Source: Planctomycetales bacterium
Lineage (GTDB): Bacteria; Planctomycetota; Phycisphaerae; SM23-33
DNA: 64,000 nucleotides
Assembly (NCBI GenBank): GCA_030612725.1
Contig: JAUWNJ010000009.1
Span: forward strand, 40,322 to 104,321
Reading direction: 5' to 3'
Shown: positions 37,858-48,240 of the stretch, one piece after another
How positions within the stretch are numbered: position 1 is the stretch's first letter
Layout of the letters: each line of letters starts with the position of its first letter
Program-made: the position numbers and the translations under genes
The notes under the pieces: model-generated
What the model was told of the DNA's origin: nothing
The model's database searches: none
What the model saw: the letters and a program-made list of their open reading frames with translations, nothing else

Positions 37858-38058
37858 ATGGCTTATATGTGTCCGTTTCTTGAACAGTCCGACCCGCAAT
37901 GCGCAGGATGTCTCTCGCTGCACCGGCTTGACGATGCGCTGAGGTTCTGCAGCGACAATTACGAGGATTGCCCCGTCTATCGAAAGAAGTGTCTCGACGA
38001 TGCCCGCAACAGCCGAAACTACCGCCAGGAACGCGAGTTCCTCCGCGCTGCCGGCTGA
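37858..38058 (+). CDS. Small Cys-rich protein overlapping the recombinase start
   Basis: MAYMCPFLEQSDPQCAGCLSLHRLDDALRFCSDNYEDCPVYRKKC; six Cys in 66 aa. Confidence 0.5.
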   Translation: MAYMCPFLEQSDPQCAGCLSLHRLDDALRFCSDNYEDCPVYRKKCLDDARNSRNYRQEREFLRAAG

Positions 38059-38935
38059 GGTGCTCTCGGCAATTGAAGCGTTCGAGGACTACCTTCGCGG
38101 CGAGTGCGGCCTGGCCGACAACACCTGCCGGGCCTATCGACGCGACCTTATCCAGTTCGCCACGTTCCTGACCGATACCGGTTGCTGGTCGCTGCGGAAA
38201 ATCAGGCCGGAAAAAATTGAGGATTTTCTGCAATCCCAAAACGCATCCGGTAAAAATCCCTCTTCCACCACTCGCGCACTTGCGGCAGTGCGAACCTTCT
38301 GCCGATTCTGCGTCCTTACCCGCCTCATGGAGGCCGACCCGTCCGTCGCAATCGATCCGCCACGCAAATGGTCCCGCCTTCCGACGACGCTGCATCACGA
38401 AACCGTCCAAATTCTCATGGAAACTCCCGTACCGGATGAAGATACGCACTGGCTCCGCGACCGTGCAGTCCTGGCGCTACTGTACGCTACCGGAATGAGG
38501 GCGTCCGAACTTGCAGGCCTGAAACTCGGCGACATCAATTTTGACCTTGGTATCGTGCGAGTCTTCGGTAAGGGGCAAAAGGAGCGAATCGTCCCGGCTG
38601 CGACGCCGGCTTTGGAGGCGGTCATGCGTTACGTTGACGAGGCCAGGCCTGAGAGCGACGACGTGCTGCTGCTATCGCGCACCGGCAAAGCCCTCCGTCG
38701 CGAGGACATCTTCCGCATCGTCCGCAAATACGTCCGCCGGGCGGCGATTTCAAAACGCATCAGCCCGCACACGCTGAGGCACTGCTTTGCGACGCAACTG
38801 CTGGCCGGCGGAGCCAACCTGCGAAGCGTTCAGGAAATGCTCGGACACTCCGACATCGCCACCACGCAAATCTACACCCACGTGGACACCTCGCGCCTCA
38901 AGGCAATCCACAAAAAGTTTCACCCCCGTGGATGA
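38000..38935 (+). CDS. xerD: Tyrosine recombinase XerC/XerD family
   Basis: LYATGMRASELAGLKLGDINFD, SPHTLRHCFATQLLAGGANLRSVQEMLGHSDIATTQIYTHV (RHRY catalytic set). Confidence 0.92.
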   Translation: MPATAETTARNASSSALPAEVLSAIEAFEDYLRGECGLADNTCRAYRRDLIQFATFLTDTGCWSLRKIRPEKIEDFLQSQNASGKNPSSTTRALAAVRTFCRFCVLTRLMEADPSVAIDPPRKWSRLPTTLHHETVQILMETPVPDEDTHWLRDRAVLALLYATGMRASELAGLKLGDINFDLGIVRVFGKGQKERIVPAATPALEAVMRYVDEARPESDDVLLLSRTGKALRREDIFRIVRKYVRRAAISKRISPHTLRHCFATQLLAGGANLRSVQEMLGHSDIATTQIYTHVDTSRLKAIHKKFHPRG

Positions 38936-39004
38936 AATCATTTACAGGTCGGCGGAACTTCAAGCCCCGCCAACCATTGCCATGATTAAACGTAAGCTGC
39001 TTTC

Positions 39005-40993
39005 CTATCTAATCCTTCTTAACTTCTTGCTTATCTTCTTCAAGACCTTCGGCGTGGTTTCACCTTTGGTCTCTTTCGCCTTCTCGCCCAGAATGGCCTG
39101 ACGATAAACGCCCATCGGCGTGAAGACGCCCTTGGGCGTGTTTTCGGTCCGGTCATAAAGGTATATCAGCAGGTAGTCAAGCGTGCCGGCAACCGGGCTT
39201 TTGAAGGTGAATTTCTCACCGGCCTTCTTTATCTCCACGGTGCTGTAGTGGTACTTACCCTTAATTGGCGTCTTGTATGACTCGGGTATATCCCTGGTCG
39301 CCACTCTTTCTCGCGGCTTGTAGTCCTTCTCGGTTACCACGAATCCGACGACACGCCACTTTCCGGGATACTTCGCGACGAATTTGCTGGTATAGGTCTC
39401 GCCGGCCGCGATGGGCTTGACGATGTCCTCGCGCTCCCATACGCCTTTATAATTAAGCGCCGCGATGATGGCTTTGCCTTTTATTTGAACGTACTGCGCC
39501 CCGCAACTTGGCGAGTCGTGCGGCAGCCAGTCTTCCCAGAAACGATCGATGTGGAAGCCGAGGTAGGTCAGTTTGCTTTTCTCGAAGCCGGGCATGGACG
39601 TAAGGAACGTCATGGTGCCGACGACGCCTCTCAGGCCTCTTTTGAAATTGATTATCCCGATGGTGTCCGCCGGTGCGTGGATGTTGCTTGCCTTGCCGGG
39701 CCAGGTCGTTCTCTTTCCGTCCAGGATGAATTCGTCGTGATTTTTCCGGACGAACGCGCAGATTCGGCTCTTTCCGTGCATTCCCTGCTGGTTGACATTC
39801 TCGATCGCTTTGACCTCAAGCCAGCATTTACCGCCCTGAACGCGATAGGTCGTCGTTACCGGCTTGCGGGATTTGCGTCCCTCGCCGGAGTGTTCGATGA
39901 CGATTTCCTTTGAAGTGTACTTCAGTATCTTCGGGTCCGTCAGCGTACCGTGACCGAAGTCCCGCAGACCTCTTTCATTCTGGAAGACCTTGTATATTTC
40001 GTTGCTATCGACGATGCCGAGACGTTTGGGATCCAGCACGTCCTTCGGCATGAAATTAATTGAGTCGCCCTTATTCGAGAAGCAGAACAGGAAGAAGTAT
40101 TCATTTTCGAGCATCAGGTCGCCGCGGGGCTTGTAGTCGGTTTTCCCGTAGGGAACGGGCGACCACTTGGGCCTGTCCTTCAGCGCCCTGCCGGAGGGCA
40201 TTTTCCGCATGTACTTCTTGTTGGTGTCCCAGATTCGGACGGTTCCGGGCTTGACCGGCTCGTATCCGACGGATGTTCCGGGTGGTATCTTGATTTCCGG
40301 AACCGGTACGAAGACGGGAACTGCCGGCGTCGGCTGCTTGGCGGCGGGGACCTCGGCCTTGGCGGCGGCTTCGCTCGTACCCAGATATACGTCATCGATG
40401 AAGAATATCGCGTTCATTTTCGCGCCGCGGTCCTGCTTGGCGTAAACGTGGAACATTAACACAACCCGCCCTGTTTCGGCCTTGGTGGTGAACGAACCGA
40501 CGTGATGCGTCCACTTCTCCGTCGGAACCACACCGACTGACGTGAACTTCCGGTCGCGCCCGGTGCCGTCGGCCTTGAATCCCCACGGTATGACGTTAAT
40601 CTTGCGGGTAAAACCGCCCCCCTTGATGTAAAAGGAATAGTAATACTTCGTATTGGGCTTGACGACAATAGCATCGGGGCTGTTGTAGCCTCGGGTTTTT
40701 CCAACGGTTATGGCCGTATTGACGCGGTCGTCGCCCTTGAATTTTATAATCTTCAGGTAGGCGCTGCATTTACCGCTGTGGTATATCTTATCGGAAACGC
40801 CCACCTCGGCAGGGGTATTATCGTAACATCCCCACCCCTTCGGCAACTTACCGGTCCATCCGCCGGACAGTTTCTCCTGACCGGCCTGCTCCAGCCCCGT
40901 ATTCGGGGCGATGTTGGTCGTCTCACGCTCGTCGGCGGCAAAACCCACCACCGCAAACGCCAAAATCACACTTGCTGCTCGCACCATAATCAT
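39005..40993 (-). CDS. Exported protein with carbohydrate-binding-like N-terminal domain
   Basis: Signal peptide (ASVILAFAVVGFAA), beta-rich CBM-like region (NTKYYYSFYIKGGG...FFIDDVYLGTS), unknown C-terminal part. Confidence 0.6.
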   Translation of the reverse strand: MIMVRAASVILAFAVVGFAADERETTNIAPNTGLEQAGQEKLSGGWTGKLPKGWGCYDNTPAEVGVSDKIYHSGKCSAYLKIIKFKGDDRVNTAITVGKTRGYNSPDAIVVKPNTKYYYSFYIKGGGFTRKINVIPWGFKADGTGRDRKFTSVGVVPTEKWTHHVGSFTTKAETGRVVLMFHVYAKQDRGAKMNAIFFIDDVYLGTSEAAAKAEVPAAKQPTPAVPVFVPVPEIKIPPGTSVGYEPVKPGTVRIWDTNKKYMRKMPSGRALKDRPKWSPVPYGKTDYKPRGDLMLENEYFFLFCFSNKGDSINFMPKDVLDPKRLGIVDSNEIYKVFQNERGLRDFGHGTLTDPKILKYTSKEIVIEHSGEGRKSRKPVTTTYRVQGGKCWLEVKAIENVNQQGMHGKSRICAFVRKNHDEFILDGKRTTWPGKASNIHAPADTIGIINFKRGLRGVVGTMTFLTSMPGFEKSKLTYLGFHIDRFWEDWLPHDSPSCGAQYVQIKGKAIIAALNYKGVWEREDIVKPIAAGETYTSKFVAKYPGKWRVVGFVVTEKDYKPRERVATRDIPESYKTPIKGKYHYSTVEIKKAGEKFTFKSPVAGTLDYLLIYLYDRTENTPKGVFTPMGVYRQAILGEKAKETKGETTPKVLKKISKKLRRIR

Positions 40994-41086
40994 CTTTTAT
41001 CCCCTTATTTAGTGTCTTTACGCTTCGACTTATTCGCATCTAACCCGCATGGATATCAAACAGGCCGCTCAAAAACAGATTTTCTC

Positions 41087-41485
41087 TCACTCCGGCGGCG
41101 GGGCTATGATCAGCCGCTCGGCGACTTTTGCGAGAAATTCTTTTTCCATTTGCGTAAATCTTATCCGCGTTGGTTTGGTCTGGCGTATGCTGACATGAAC
41201 CCTCGTACTGGGACGTCGGGCGAAAATGTTAAGGTCGTTTGTAACCTTCAGGTCGTATTTAACTTCTGTTCCGAACAGGTCGGACCTCGTACAACAAATA
41301 TAGTACGGACGTGCCTCGTCGTTGATAATGTTGGGCCTCCAGACAATGGCCTCGCCCACAGCGGCGTTCCAGACGATGTCGTAATCAAACGGAAATGCTG
41401 CCGACGTACCACATCCCGTAACCGCCAGTCCAACAATCGCCGGCAACAACGCTGTCAATAACATCCTGGTATGACGCATAATCAA
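41087..41485 (-). CDS. Lipoprotein of unknown function
   Basis: LLPAIVGLAVTGCGTS lipobox; ATGA overlap with DUF1844 gene. Confidence 0.65.
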   Translation of the reverse strand: MIMRHTRMLLTALLPAIVGLAVTGCGTSAAFPFDYDIVWNAAVGEAIVWRPNIINDEARPYYICCTRSDLFGTEVKYDLKVTNDLNIFARRPSTRVHVSIRQTKPTRIRFTQMEKEFLAKVAERLIIAPPPE

Positions 41486-41889
41486 CCTCCCGATGCCTGG
41501 GCCACCTGAACATATGCCATCCGCACCTCGTAAAGGGCTGAATCCAGCAACTTCTTCTCCTGCTCCGTAAGGTTTCCGCCGGTCTTTTCTTCCAGGACCG
41601 AAAGCATGTCGATGTTGTGCTTGGCCAGTTTCAGGTCCAGGTAGCGCTTTTTGGTTTGCGGGTCTTCGACTGCGCCGAGGGCGAAAAGAATCTGCGTAAC
41701 AAGACTCGTAACCAACACGGAAAAACTCGCCGGCGGGATTTCTCCAGGCCCTTTTCCCGTCTCGTCGCCGGCCGGGGGGGACTCTTCCGCGTCGGAAAGT
41801 TTCTGCTTCTCAGTTTCGGCCTGGTTCTTCCAGTCCTCGTCAACGATGATTTTAGGCTTGTCGCCCTCTTGAGACTTTTTCTCGCTCAT
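41482..41889 (-). CDS. DUF1844 family protein
   Basis: FSVLVTSLVTQILFALGAVEDPQTKKRYLDLKLAKHNIDMLSVLEEKTGGNLTEQEKKLLDSALYEVRMAYV. Confidence 0.85.
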   Translation of the reverse strand: MSEKKSQEGDKPKIIVDEDWKNQAETEKQKLSDAEESPPAGDETGKGPGEIPPASFSVLVTSLVTQILFALGAVEDPQTKKRYLDLKLAKHNIDMLSVLEEKTGGNLTEQEKKLLDSALYEVRMAYVQVAQASGG

Positions 41890-41966
41890 GTTCGTTCCTC
41901 TGTTAGTTTAATAAACACTATAGATACCCATTTACGGATAAAAATGCAATCATCGCTCGAGCCAGC

Positions 41967-42692
41967 CTACCGTTTCATCCGCGCCACGAACGCTTCATAA
42001 TCGTCCATCGTGTCTATACCGGGCGTAGCCGAGGCGACCACAGCCACAACAATGCGACGCCCATTTTCCAGTGCTCGCAACTGCTCAAGTTTCTCCGCCC
42101 GTTCCGCCGGCGTCGGCGGCATGGATGCAAACTCCAGCAGGAATTTCTTGCGATATGCGTAAATACCAAGGTGCAGCAAATATTCAGCCCCCCCACCGTC
42201 GCGGTCGTGAGGGATTTTCGCGCGGGAAAAATACATCGCGGAACCGTCGCCAGCCAAGACAACTTTGACATTATCAGGTTTTTCGGCGGCATCGACATTC
42301 AGCGACGCTGCCAACGTCGCCATCGGTGCGCCGGAATCCGTCAGTAGCGATACCAGCCGGTCGATATCGTCCGGTTTTATCTCCGGTTCATCGCCCTGGA
42401 CGTTGACGATGATGTCATTGTCGGCAAGGTTGAGTTTTTCGGCTGCTTCAGCCAGGCGGTCGGTACCGCTGGCGTGGTCGGAGCGAGTCATAATCGCCTC
42501 GCCTCCGAATCTGCGAACCGCTTCAGCGATCCGCTCATCGTCGGTGGCGACACAAACGGCTTCGATACTCCCAACCAGCCGGACGGCTTCGACGACATGC
42601 TGAATCAACGGCTTGCCCGTCTTATCCAGCAGCGGCTTACCCGGCAGGCGTGTCGAGCCATACCTCGCAGGGATAATCGCTACAACCTTCAT
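41967..42692 (-). CDS. kdsB: 3-deoxy-manno-octulosonate cytidylyltransferase
   Basis: MKVVAIIPARYGSTRLPGKPLLDKTGKPLIQHVVE, NVQGDEPEI, ASGTDRLAEA. Confidence 0.95.
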   Translation of the reverse strand: MKVVAIIPARYGSTRLPGKPLLDKTGKPLIQHVVEAVRLVGSIEAVCVATDDERIAEAVRRFGGEAIMTRSDHASGTDRLAEAAEKLNLADNDIIVNVQGDEPEIKPDDIDRLVSLLTDSGAPMATLAASLNVDAAEKPDNVKVVLAGDGSAMYFSRAKIPHDRDGGGAEYLLHLGIYAYRKKFLLEFASMPPTPAERAEKLEQLRALENGRRIVVAVVASATPGIDTMDDYEAFVARMKR

Positions 42693-42741
42693 TAACGATT
42701 GAGTGTATTCCCACCACCGGCAATTGCAACCTCAAATGCCC

Positions 42742-42945
42742 AGGCTCTGTCTGAAAACCATTTCAGACAGGCTTTCAGCGGTCAGCATTCAGCATTCAGC
42801 AAAAGACAAAACAACAAAGTCCACACCTGACCACTTGTTGTTTCTTCATCTTTTGCTGAATGCTGATTGCTGATTGCTGATTGCTGTGAGTAACACCACT
42901 ACGTGGAACGCTTTGAGGCGATGTCTGACTTTTCAGACAGAGCCT
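42742..42945. repeat. Composite inverted-repeat element with internal CAGCATT / TGATTGC tandem repeats
   Basis: Ends AGGCTCTGTCTGAAAA / TTTTCAGACAGAGCCT; internal CAGCATTCAGCAAAAGA vs TCTTTTGCTGAATGCTG. Confidence 0.85.
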
Positions 42946-42979
42946 AGTCCCTAATCCCTGTTTATGTTATTATGCCGTC

Positions 42980-43852
42980 ATGCCTGATAAGCGAATTCTC
43001 ATCATTGTCAACATGGACAAGTCCGGGGTAGCCGAGCGGGTCGAATCGCTGCGCGGATGGTTCACCGAGCGGTCCGAGATCGTCGGCGTAATTGACGTGT
43101 CGGGCGACGAAGACCTTACCGGCGTTCAGGCCGACCTGTGCATCGTCTTCGGCGGCGATGGTACGCTCCTGGCGTCGGCTCGTCGTCTGGCGCCGTCGGG
43201 AATTGCCATGATGGGCGTGAACATGGGAAAACTCGGTTTCCTCGCCGATTTCAGTATCGAGCAGATGACCGAACACCTCGATGCGATCCTGGAAGGGAAA
43301 GTCCGACCCGTTGATCGGATGATGCTCCAGGTAAATCTCGTCGGCGGCGAAGGCGAAAATTCCTTTTCCTCACCGGCGGCAAATGACATAGTCATCTCGG
43401 CGGGGACGCCCTTCCGCATGATTGAACTGTGCATTAATCGCGACGAGGACCACATCGCAACCTTTATGGGCGACGGCGTAGTCGTAGCCACGCCGACCGG
43501 ATCGACCGGTTACAGCCTGTCGGCCGGCGGACCTGTTCTCGAACCGTCGCTGGAGGCTATGGTCATTACGCCCGTCGCGCCACACACGCTGTCGATGAGG
43601 CCTGTCGTCGTAAGCGACGACGCGATTGTGCGTATCACGACCAACCGCCTGAATCCCGGAACGACACTGGTCGTGGACGGGCAGGTCTCTACGCCGCTGG
43701 TCGAAGGGCAAAGAATCGAAATCCGCCGAGCAGATTGGGAGGCAGGAATTATCTCCAACCCCGGTGGGACGTTCTTCAGGACGCTTATCGACAAACTCCA
43801 CTGGGCCAGAAGCCCGCATCATAAAGAAGGACCGGAGAGTAATCGTTCGTAA
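42980..43852 (+). CDS. nadK: NAD kinase
   Basis: DLCIVFGGDGTLLASARRLAP, GVNMGKLGFLADF, GVVVATPTGSTGYSLSAGGPVL. Confidence 0.95.
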   Translation: MPDKRILIIVNMDKSGVAERVESLRGWFTERSEIVGVIDVSGDEDLTGVQADLCIVFGGDGTLLASARRLAPSGIAMMGVNMGKLGFLADFSIEQMTEHLDAILEGKVRPVDRMMLQVNLVGGEGENSFSSPAANDIVISAGTPFRMIELCINRDEDHIATFMGDGVVVATPTGSTGYSLSAGGPVLEPSLEAMVITPVAPHTLSMRPVVVSDDAIVRITTNRLNPGTTLVVDGQVSTPLVEGQRIEIRRADWEAGIISNPGGTFFRTLIDKLHWARSPHHKEGPESNRS

Positions 43853-43964
43853 CAAGGTTCACGTAGTCCCGACGCCGAAATCTCATGCGTCAAATTCCGG
43901 GCAATTTCCTGTCGAGTAAAGGATCATTCACTATTTTCCCGGCTGGGTGATATAATGTCGCGCA

Positions 43965-44954
43965 ATGAAAGACATCGGAAAAGTAATCCGTACTGTAATC
44001 AAGCAGCGCATCCTGCCGCAAATCAAGCGTGACGGAATCCGCAAACTTCTCCTTCCCGAGCAGATCGCCCTCGCCGACTGTGTCAAGCCGACGAAACGCG
44101 AACAACCATGCAGCCTTGAGCACAGCGAGCCTGAACTCATAATCTCCCTGGGCGGAAAAGCGCCGTACCGCATCGCCGACAAGACGTTTATCTTTACACT
44201 CGGCAAAATGGTGCTCATGCCCGGAGGAACCCCTCACGCCCCCGCCCAGACGACCCGATGGTTCACAGGAAACATCGAAATCGGCCGGTCGGCATCGCTT
44301 CTGTTCCTGGGTGGTTATCCGTCGGGTGTTCGGGTACAGGTTGTCCGCATCGACGACGCTTTAGACTCGGCGGACGGAACCCATCCGTGTGTGCTTCTGG
44401 ATCGCCAATCCGGCAGGCTGATGAACAGTCTGGTCGAAGAGGTCCACTCCAGACGACCCGGTTACACCCGGATCGGTCGGTACATGCTCCTGGAGTTCAT
44501 GGAGCGATGCCTCCGTGCATCCTCCGCCGGCGCCAACGTCGCCGACGCATTGACCGTCCTCCCACGCCGCAAGCGGTCCCGCGCCGCCTCGAAACGTATC
44601 CCCAACCGCATTCTTGCCGCACAGGCGTTTATACACTCCAACTACCACATGCCGCTCGTTGGTCTGGACGACATCGCCCATGCGGCGGATACCAGCACAG
44701 GCTACCTCGTCCGACAGTTCAAGTCCGCAATCGGTATGACACCCGCCAAATACCTTCTGGAAGTCCGCATGGAAGCCGCAAGGCAACTGCTTATGACCGA
44801 CCTGAATGTCGGCGAAGTGGGACACCTGGCGGGGATTAACGACCCCGCCTATTTCAGCAGGGTTTTTCGCCGAAGCAACGGCGTCAGCCCGGTTACGTAC
44901 CGCCGGCGGAAGGCCGAATCGGACGGACGCGACGACGCAGAAAGCAACCAGTAA
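43965..44954 (+). CDS. AraC-family transcriptional regulator
   Basis: C-terminal double HTH: MPLVGLDDIAHAADTSTGYLVRQFKSAIGMTPAKYLLEVRMEAARQLLMTDLNVGEVGHLAGINDPAYFSRVFRRSNGVSPVTYRR. Confidence 0.93.
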   Translation: MKDIGKVIRTVIKQRILPQIKRDGIRKLLLPEQIALADCVKPTKREQPCSLEHSEPELIISLGGKAPYRIADKTFIFTLGKMVLMPGGTPHAPAQTTRWFTGNIEIGRSASLLFLGGYPSGVRVQVVRIDDALDSADGTHPCVLLDRQSGRLMNSLVEEVHSRRPGYTRIGRYMLLEFMERCLRASSAGANVADALTVLPRRKRSRAASKRIPNRILAAQAFIHSNYHMPLVGLDDIAHAADTSTGYLVRQFKSAIGMTPAKYLLEVRMEAARQLLMTDLNVGEVGHLAGINDPAYFSRVFRRSNGVSPVTYRRRKAESDGRDDAESNQ

Positions 44955-45055
44955 TTCATGTTTGGCCTGACCGCTCCCTCACTTCTCGCGGCTCGTTTAT
45001 CGCCCGACAGCGCATTTACTTTGTGCGCCCGGTATAAGTTTGGCGTAGCAAGTGG

Positions 45056-46660
45056 TTAGCGTGAGCGGGCGAACAGTTTTCGCCGGGCGGCGGCAATCCA
45101 GGACGGTGAGAAGGGAAAATCGTCATATTCGCTAATTGCCGACAGTAATCTGTCATCCCTGCCCACACCGAGCGTTTGCAGCAAGGCGTAGTCCTGGAGC
45201 GATTCGGCGAACACCTCCCATCGCACTGAATCGATAGGACCGGCCTGACCTGGATAGACCAGGAACGTATCGCCGTAGGCCCAGTTCGGCGCAGCCCCAC
45301 CGTCGCTGACAGTGAACGGGTCGATCATCTGCCGGCTTTTCCGCTTGTACCAGTAATTGTATCCCCAGTGCAAAAAGCCCCGGACGCCGGTGCGATAGAA
45401 CAACCAGCCGCTCATTCGAATCTTCGCCAAGGGCGTATCCATCAGGCGGTTGAGGTATTTGCCCCGCGGACCGCAGCAGAAATAGGCCCAGCACGGGATG
45501 CCGTCGGCCAGGAATTCACGCGCCGTGTTGAGGATGGGTATGGGCATATCGACAAGCCCCTTACGGGCGAAGTCGATCTCGCTGAGCGCGTCCATCATTT
45601 TCATCCACGGTGCAAGATCGTCCAGCATTGCCCGTGCTTTGGCGTAGTTGGCCTGGTGGGCCTGGCCGTGAGGTTCGTCGGAAAGATGGAAGAAGCAGCG
45701 GTCCATAATTTTTTCACGCAACAGGAACCGCTTCAGCGCCGGCAGATATTGGGACAGGAAGGTCCGATAGGTTTTACCGGTGGCGGATGTGGACGGCCGC
45801 CAGAGCAATCGTTCGTCGGCCCCCTGTCCGTGATAGATGCGGATCGCGTTGGCGACGCCCCACTGCGTAAAGAGGTGGCTGAACTCGAATTGGCGTATGC
45901 CGCATGCCGCGGCGGTGCGAATCCACTTCCGCACGTCTGAGAAATCAAAGGCGTATAAGCCTTCTCCGCGGCGGCGGACCTTCAGCAACTGTGTCGGACG
46001 CTTTACGTCATCCAGCGGCGGGGTGAAGACCGGCACGTAGAGCGTATCCTGGCCGTGGGATGCAATGTTCCGGACGTAGCGCCGGAAAATCGGCCAGAAG
46101 GCGTCGGAGAACGGTTCGACGCCGTAATAGTCGCACAGCGCATCGGCGTAAAACCAGTGGGTAACGGGAAAATCCTTCCGCTGCTGCAGCGTTACGTCGC
46201 AGACATCGACGAGAAGTTCGTAGCGGTGGACTCGTCCGGCGAAGTCCGCCGCCAGTCGCACCCGCTGGGGACCGGGCCGGCAGGCGCGATCGACCATGAT
46301 TGTTATCCAGAACGCCGCCGTCTCGCCGGGCCAGAGCGGAAGGCTGTCCTCCTCGAACAGCGGGTCGCCCACGTATCCGGGCAGGCGCCCTTCGTGATGC
46401 CCGTCGATTACGGGTGTGTTGTAATGAGGCACCGGCACATAGCCGACCCGGCGAATGCGAACGCCGACGCCGCTGTCGGATTTGCAGGACAGTCGCACTG
46501 TAACCGGTTCGTCGCCGCCGGCTGCGCGAACGCCCAACTGGCAGGATACCTGCTCGCCCCGTGCAGCCTGGATGCGAAAAATACCGGCCCGCCCCGGCAG
46601 ACTATCCGGCTGGAGCCTGTGCAGTGAATCAGTCAACCATGCCCATGTCTTCGTCGCCAT
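45056..46660 (-). CDS. DUF4091 glycoside-hydrolase-like protein
   Basis: FFHLSDEPHG..., RGFLHWGYNYWYKRKSRQMIDPF, VRWEVFAESLQDYALLQTLG. Confidence 0.8.
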   Translation of the reverse strand: MATKTWAWLTDSLHRLQPDSLPGRAGIFRIQAARGEQVSCQLGVRAAGGDEPVTVRLSCKSDSGVGVRIRRVGYVPVPHYNTPVIDGHHEGRLPGYVGDPLFEEDSLPLWPGETAAFWITIMVDRACRPGPQRVRLAADFAGRVHRYELLVDVCDVTLQQRKDFPVTHWFYADALCDYYGVEPFSDAFWPIFRRYVRNIASHGQDTLYVPVFTPPLDDVKRPTQLLKVRRRGEGLYAFDFSDVRKWIRTAAACGIRQFEFSHLFTQWGVANAIRIYHGQGADERLLWRPSTSATGKTYRTFLSQYLPALKRFLLREKIMDRCFFHLSDEPHGQAHQANYAKARAMLDDLAPWMKMMDALSEIDFARKGLVDMPIPILNTAREFLADGIPCWAYFCCGPRGKYLNRLMDTPLAKIRMSGWLFYRTGVRGFLHWGYNYWYKRKSRQMIDPFTVSDGGAAPNWAYGDTFLVYPGQAGPIDSVRWEVFAESLQDYALLQTLGVGRDDRLLSAISEYDDFPFSPSWIAAARRKLFARSR

Positions 46661-46672
46661 TGTTTGCTCCTG

Positions 46673-48133
46673 TCAATACTTTACGACGTGGCCGTCATAT
46701 TCGGACCACTCGGTCAGAATCATCGGCCTCTCGTAAGGGGCGGTTTCCACGTCGTCGGCGTAATCGCCTCGCTGGAATGCCGGTTTGAACGTCCACGCCT
46801 GGAGGGACATGTCTTCGAGAACACTCCGGGCGGCGTACTGCGTCCCGTGCGGCAACCAGCCGGCAAGTTCTTCTTCCGACGGGACGTTCATTCCGTCCAG
46901 GAGCGTCGGCTCGTTGATGTCGAGCGGCCCGACTGCCTCGGCGTCGCTGCCTAAAAACGCAAGCGCAAGCCGGACCACCAGCGAGGCAGGGGCGATGCGA
47001 ATGTCCAGGCCGGGCAACTTGCAATAAGCGGGCAAAAAGCCCGTTCCATAAGTGTAATCTATCAGGTCGGCGGCAAGGTTTGTCAGGGCCTTCTCGTCAG
47101 ACAAAGCCGCTCCATCCGCCGGCTGGGACGCCAGCGGACCCATCACCGCGGGAACCTCGTACCACTCCATCGGCGCCAGCCTGGCCCGCGCCAGCAGGCA
47201 CAGGCCCTCGGCTGCGGTCAGCACGTCGGTATAGACAGGCCCGCGACGCTCCACCACCCGCCGGGCGAACTCCTCCACGTGCCGACGGGCAACGCGGACG
47301 GGACGATACCTATATAGATGTTTGATGCCGGCAACGTTGGTCCAGGTAACGTTGGGCGCTGCGTTCAGCGCGACGATGAACCGCTCGAAGTTTCGCAGAA
47401 CGGTCGCCACGTCCGCGCCGGCCTCGGCGGGAGGCCCGCAGTCGGCGAGTTTGGGGTTCAGGCCGTGGTAAAAGTTGTGATCCGCATAATCGGCGTAAAG
47501 CGTGTACGACGGATGACATCCGAACATCGAACTGTGATCCGTCCGCCTTGTCAAATCGTCGAGTAACTCCAGCACCTTGGCCAGACGCTGCTCGAAAGCG
47601 GGCGTATCGCGATAGACCTGATCCAAAAGCAATTCCGTCTCCAGCCCGCGTATGTCGAGGTTGTTGCACAGCCAGATGACTCCGTGATTCGCCGGTTTGA
47701 CAGGCCCGTTGAAAAACGGTAGTCCCATCCGCCCGAGGGCGTAGGCGATAGGCGCCGACCATGTATGCCCGTGCCGAGTCAGCGCAGAGCACTTGCCGAA
47801 AACGTCCATCAGCAAATCCACCCCCGGTCGCTCGCGGAAAAGCACCCGGCTGACGGCCTCGTGCCACGACAGGTGCGATGTTTCTTCGGCCGTCGTCGGA
47901 TGGATCGAGCCGCGATCATAGTGCAGGGAAACATCATGGGCGGAAATGGCCTTGATGTCATCGTCCTGACCGTTCTGCACCATGTGGCGAACCTTTTGTC
48001 CTATGATGTGAAAACACCCGCCGGCGAAATTATGCTTCGTCATTATCCTGGCGAACTCGCCCGGAAGACGGTGCGAAGGGTGGTCCGGAGGAGAGACAAA
48101 ATCCTCCACGTCGAAATAAAGCAAACTCAGCAT
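46673..48133 (-). CDS. Polysaccharide-deacetylase-like-fold protein
   Basis: MLSLLYFDVEDFVSPP opening resembles polysaccharide deacetylase-like proteins; classification tentative. Confidence 0.5.
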   Translation of the reverse strand: MLSLLYFDVEDFVSPPDHPSHRLPGEFARIMTKHNFAGGCFHIIGQKVRHMVQNGQDDDIKAISAHDVSLHYDRGSIHPTTAEETSHLSWHEAVSRVLFRERPGVDLLMDVFGKCSALTRHGHTWSAPIAYALGRMGLPFFNGPVKPANHGVIWLCNNLDIRGLETELLLDQVYRDTPAFEQRLAKVLELLDDLTRRTDHSSMFGCHPSYTLYADYADHNFYHGLNPKLADCGPPAEAGADVATVLRNFERFIVALNAAPNVTWTNVAGIKHLYRYRPVRVARRHVEEFARRVVERRGPVYTDVLTAAEGLCLLARARLAPMEWYEVPAVMGPLASQPADGAALSDEKALTNLAADLIDYTYGTGFLPAYCKLPGLDIRIAPASLVVRLALAFLGSDAEAVGPLDINEPTLLDGMNVPSEEELAGWLPHGTQYAARSVLEDMSLQAWTFKPAFQRGDYADDVETAPYERPMILTEWSEYDGHVVKY

Positions 48134-48150
48134 GAAAGTAACTCCTGTGC

Positions 48151-48240
48151 AATTGGTAATTCGTAATTCGTAATTCGTAACAAGTAATCGGTGGTTGGCG
48201 TTTCTCCCGGTTACCGGTTACTACTTACCAATTACTACTC
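48151..48240. repeat. Hairpin of short tandem repeats (GTAATTC units; AATTGGTAA/TTACCAATT)
   Basis: Tandem and inverted units; contains the stop codon of the next gene. Confidence 0.75.
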
